Source: Pholiota molesta
Lineage: Eukaryota > Basidiomycota > Agaricomycetes > Agaricales > Strophariaceae
Length of the DNA stretch: 64,000 nt
Assembly: GCA_014925825.1 (NCBI GenBank)
Contig: JACGCK010000005.1
Coordinates: 186,001 to 250,000 of the forward strand
Direction: 5' to 3'
In this document: in pieces, positions 63,255-64,000 of the stretch
Layout of the letters: the number at the start of each line of letters is the position of its first letter
How positions within the stretch are numbered: the stretch's first letter is position 1
Notes under the pieces: model-generated
Database searches by the model: none
Told to the model about the DNA's origin: nothing
Seen by the model: the letters and a program-made list of their open reading frames with translations, nothing else
Translations under genes and position numbers: made by a program

Positions 63255-64000
63255 CTAAGCATGCGTAATTTGGTGATTAGTTTTCTGTCGTGACCGTTTC
63301 TCGTTCTTTTTCAATTCATCGAGTTCGTCTTGTTCACGAAGAGCGACGCCCTCTCTGCCTGCGATGCTCAGCACTCCTGAAATCAACTCGGCCGCCCGTG
63401 TGTTTTCGTCGTTGGCAGGAATGGGGTACATCACCAATCGTGGATCGACGTTGGAGTCAATGATACCAATCGTTGGCACATGTTCAGCGGCACATTCATT
63501 AATGGCGATTAAGTTCGACAGAGGGTTGAGGATAATGGCAAGGTCGGGAATCATGCGATGGCTGTCGACTACTGATCCGCCAAAGAATTGTCGTCGATTG
63601 GACAGCGTACCGGGAAGCCAACGGTCGCCTACATAGAAGCCCTGGTCTCCTAAGCGTTCCGAGGCCTTTTGCACGACTGGTCGAAGGTCCGGTCGTGTGC
63701 CAATGAAGACCACAATTCCGCCAGCTCGCGCGACGGATCGGACCAGGTTGGCTGCACGACGTAGCATTGGTAGCGTGTGGTCTAAGTCAATGACGGTGAT
63801 GCCTGCGCGTGTTCCGTAGGCATAAGGAACGAAATTGGGATTCATTCGGGTGGATGCGTGGCCGAAATGGGCGCCGGCTGCTAGGAGCGCGGACACAGTC
63901 GCGTTTGCCTGGGGTTTATGCAGCGAGTCCCGGAGTCTGAACGTGTTCTGCGCATTGGTCGTTGAGCCATATCCCTCAAAGAATTTCACTAAAGATAACG
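63255..64000 (-). CDS. Mitochondrial small ribosomal subunit protein uS2m, 5' end outside window
   Basis: Component of the mitochondrial 37S/small ribosomal subunit, homologous to bacterial RpsB (yeast Mrp4). The visible exon reads FFEGYGSTTNAQNTFRLRDS, then VSALLAAGAHFGHASTRMNP, AYGTRAGITVIDLDHTLPML, RSVARAGGIVVFIGTRPDLR, RWLPGTLSNRRQFFGGSVVD, MIPDLAIILNPLSNLIAINE, HVPTIGIIDSNVDPRLVMYP and IPANDENTRAAELISGVLSI. These are the uS2 motifs, including GTLSN/GG and the IDSNxDP-xxxxYPIPANDD box. A Lys/Arg/Glu-rich tail ends NHQITHA at TGA 63255. The exon appears to start at a TCTTTAG acceptor near 63990, so the upstream exon with the mitochondrial presequence lies beyond the right edge. Confidence 0.93.
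   Translation of the reverse strand, partial: LSLVKFFEGYGSTTNAQNTFRLRDSLHKPQANATVSALLAAGAHFGHASTRMNPNFVPYAYGTRAGITVIDLDHTLPMLRRAANLVRSVARAGGIVVFIGTRPDLRPVVQKASERLGDQGFYVGDRWLPGTLSNRRQFFGGSVVDSHRMIPDLAIILNPLSNLIAINECAAEHVPTIGIIDSNVDPRLVMYPIPANDENTRAAELISGVLSIAGREGVALREQDELDELKKNEKRSRQKTNHQITHA

Overview
The window looks like nuclear DNA of a filamentous fungus, most likely a mushroom-forming basidiomycete (Agaricomycetes). Genes are split by many short introns, mostly 45-75 nt, with GT(R)NGT donors and CTNA/CTGAC-like branch points. They lie close together on both strands, and the products (SFI1, PIG-Y, SEC66, USP7-type protease, SHQ1, Zn2Cys6 factor, PI synthase) are eukaryotic and fungal in character. 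No mobile element, CRISPR array, tRNA or rRNA gene was recognised.

Layout. 1-978 (-): Gfo/Idh/MocA oxidoreductase, cut by the left edge. 1642-2124 (-): small coiled-coil protein, divergent from 2271-2574 (+), the tiny GPI-synthesis subunit PIG-Y. 2782-6817 (-): SFI1 centrin-binding protein. 7100-9826 (-): Zn2Cys6 transcription factor. 11020-12255 (+): class II aldolase/adducin protein. 12575-15853 (+): secreted PhoD-like phosphatase. 17351-19592 (-): cytosolic HSP70 with a TATA box and a four-unit heat-shock element. 20746-22931 (-): PP2A B56 subunit, only 66 bp from the divergent start of an unrecognised Gly/Pro-repeat protein (22998-24519, +). 25143-27338 (-): mitochondrial citrate synthase. 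27603-28424 (+): SEC66. 28618-32852 (-): USP7-like ubiquitin protease. 33825-42057 (+): a giant, disordered and charged-helix protein of unknown function. 42582-43581 (+): phosphatidylinositol synthase. 43.6-48.8 kb: gene-poor, with one candidate 51-aa gene. 48774-51147 (-): arrestin-like protein. 51293-53466 (+): SLC35F6-type transporter. 53.5-59.4 kb: gene-poor. 59423-61079 (-): SHQ1. 61399-63213 (+): anthranilate synthase component I. 63255-64000 (-): mitochondrial ribosomal protein uS2m, cut by the right edge.

The genes are mostly housekeeping and do not form an evident pathway cluster. Two lipid genes (PIG-Y and PI synthase) both bear on phosphatidylinositol and GPI metabolism but are 40 kb apart.

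The most consequential observation is technical. At least ten genes carry net one-base losses, mostly in short homopolymers, that break otherwise well-conserved frames: eleven in HSP70, at least five in PhoD, three in the Gly/Pro protein. The flanking protein sequence is not decayed, so these look like assembly errors and not pseudogenes. Of biological interest are the PhoD catalytic WDDHE motif split across microexons (possibly including a 1-nt exon), a 10-nt microexon in the SLC35F6 gene, two GC-AG introns, and the repeat-rich giant protein. I did not find a clearly novel multi-gene system.
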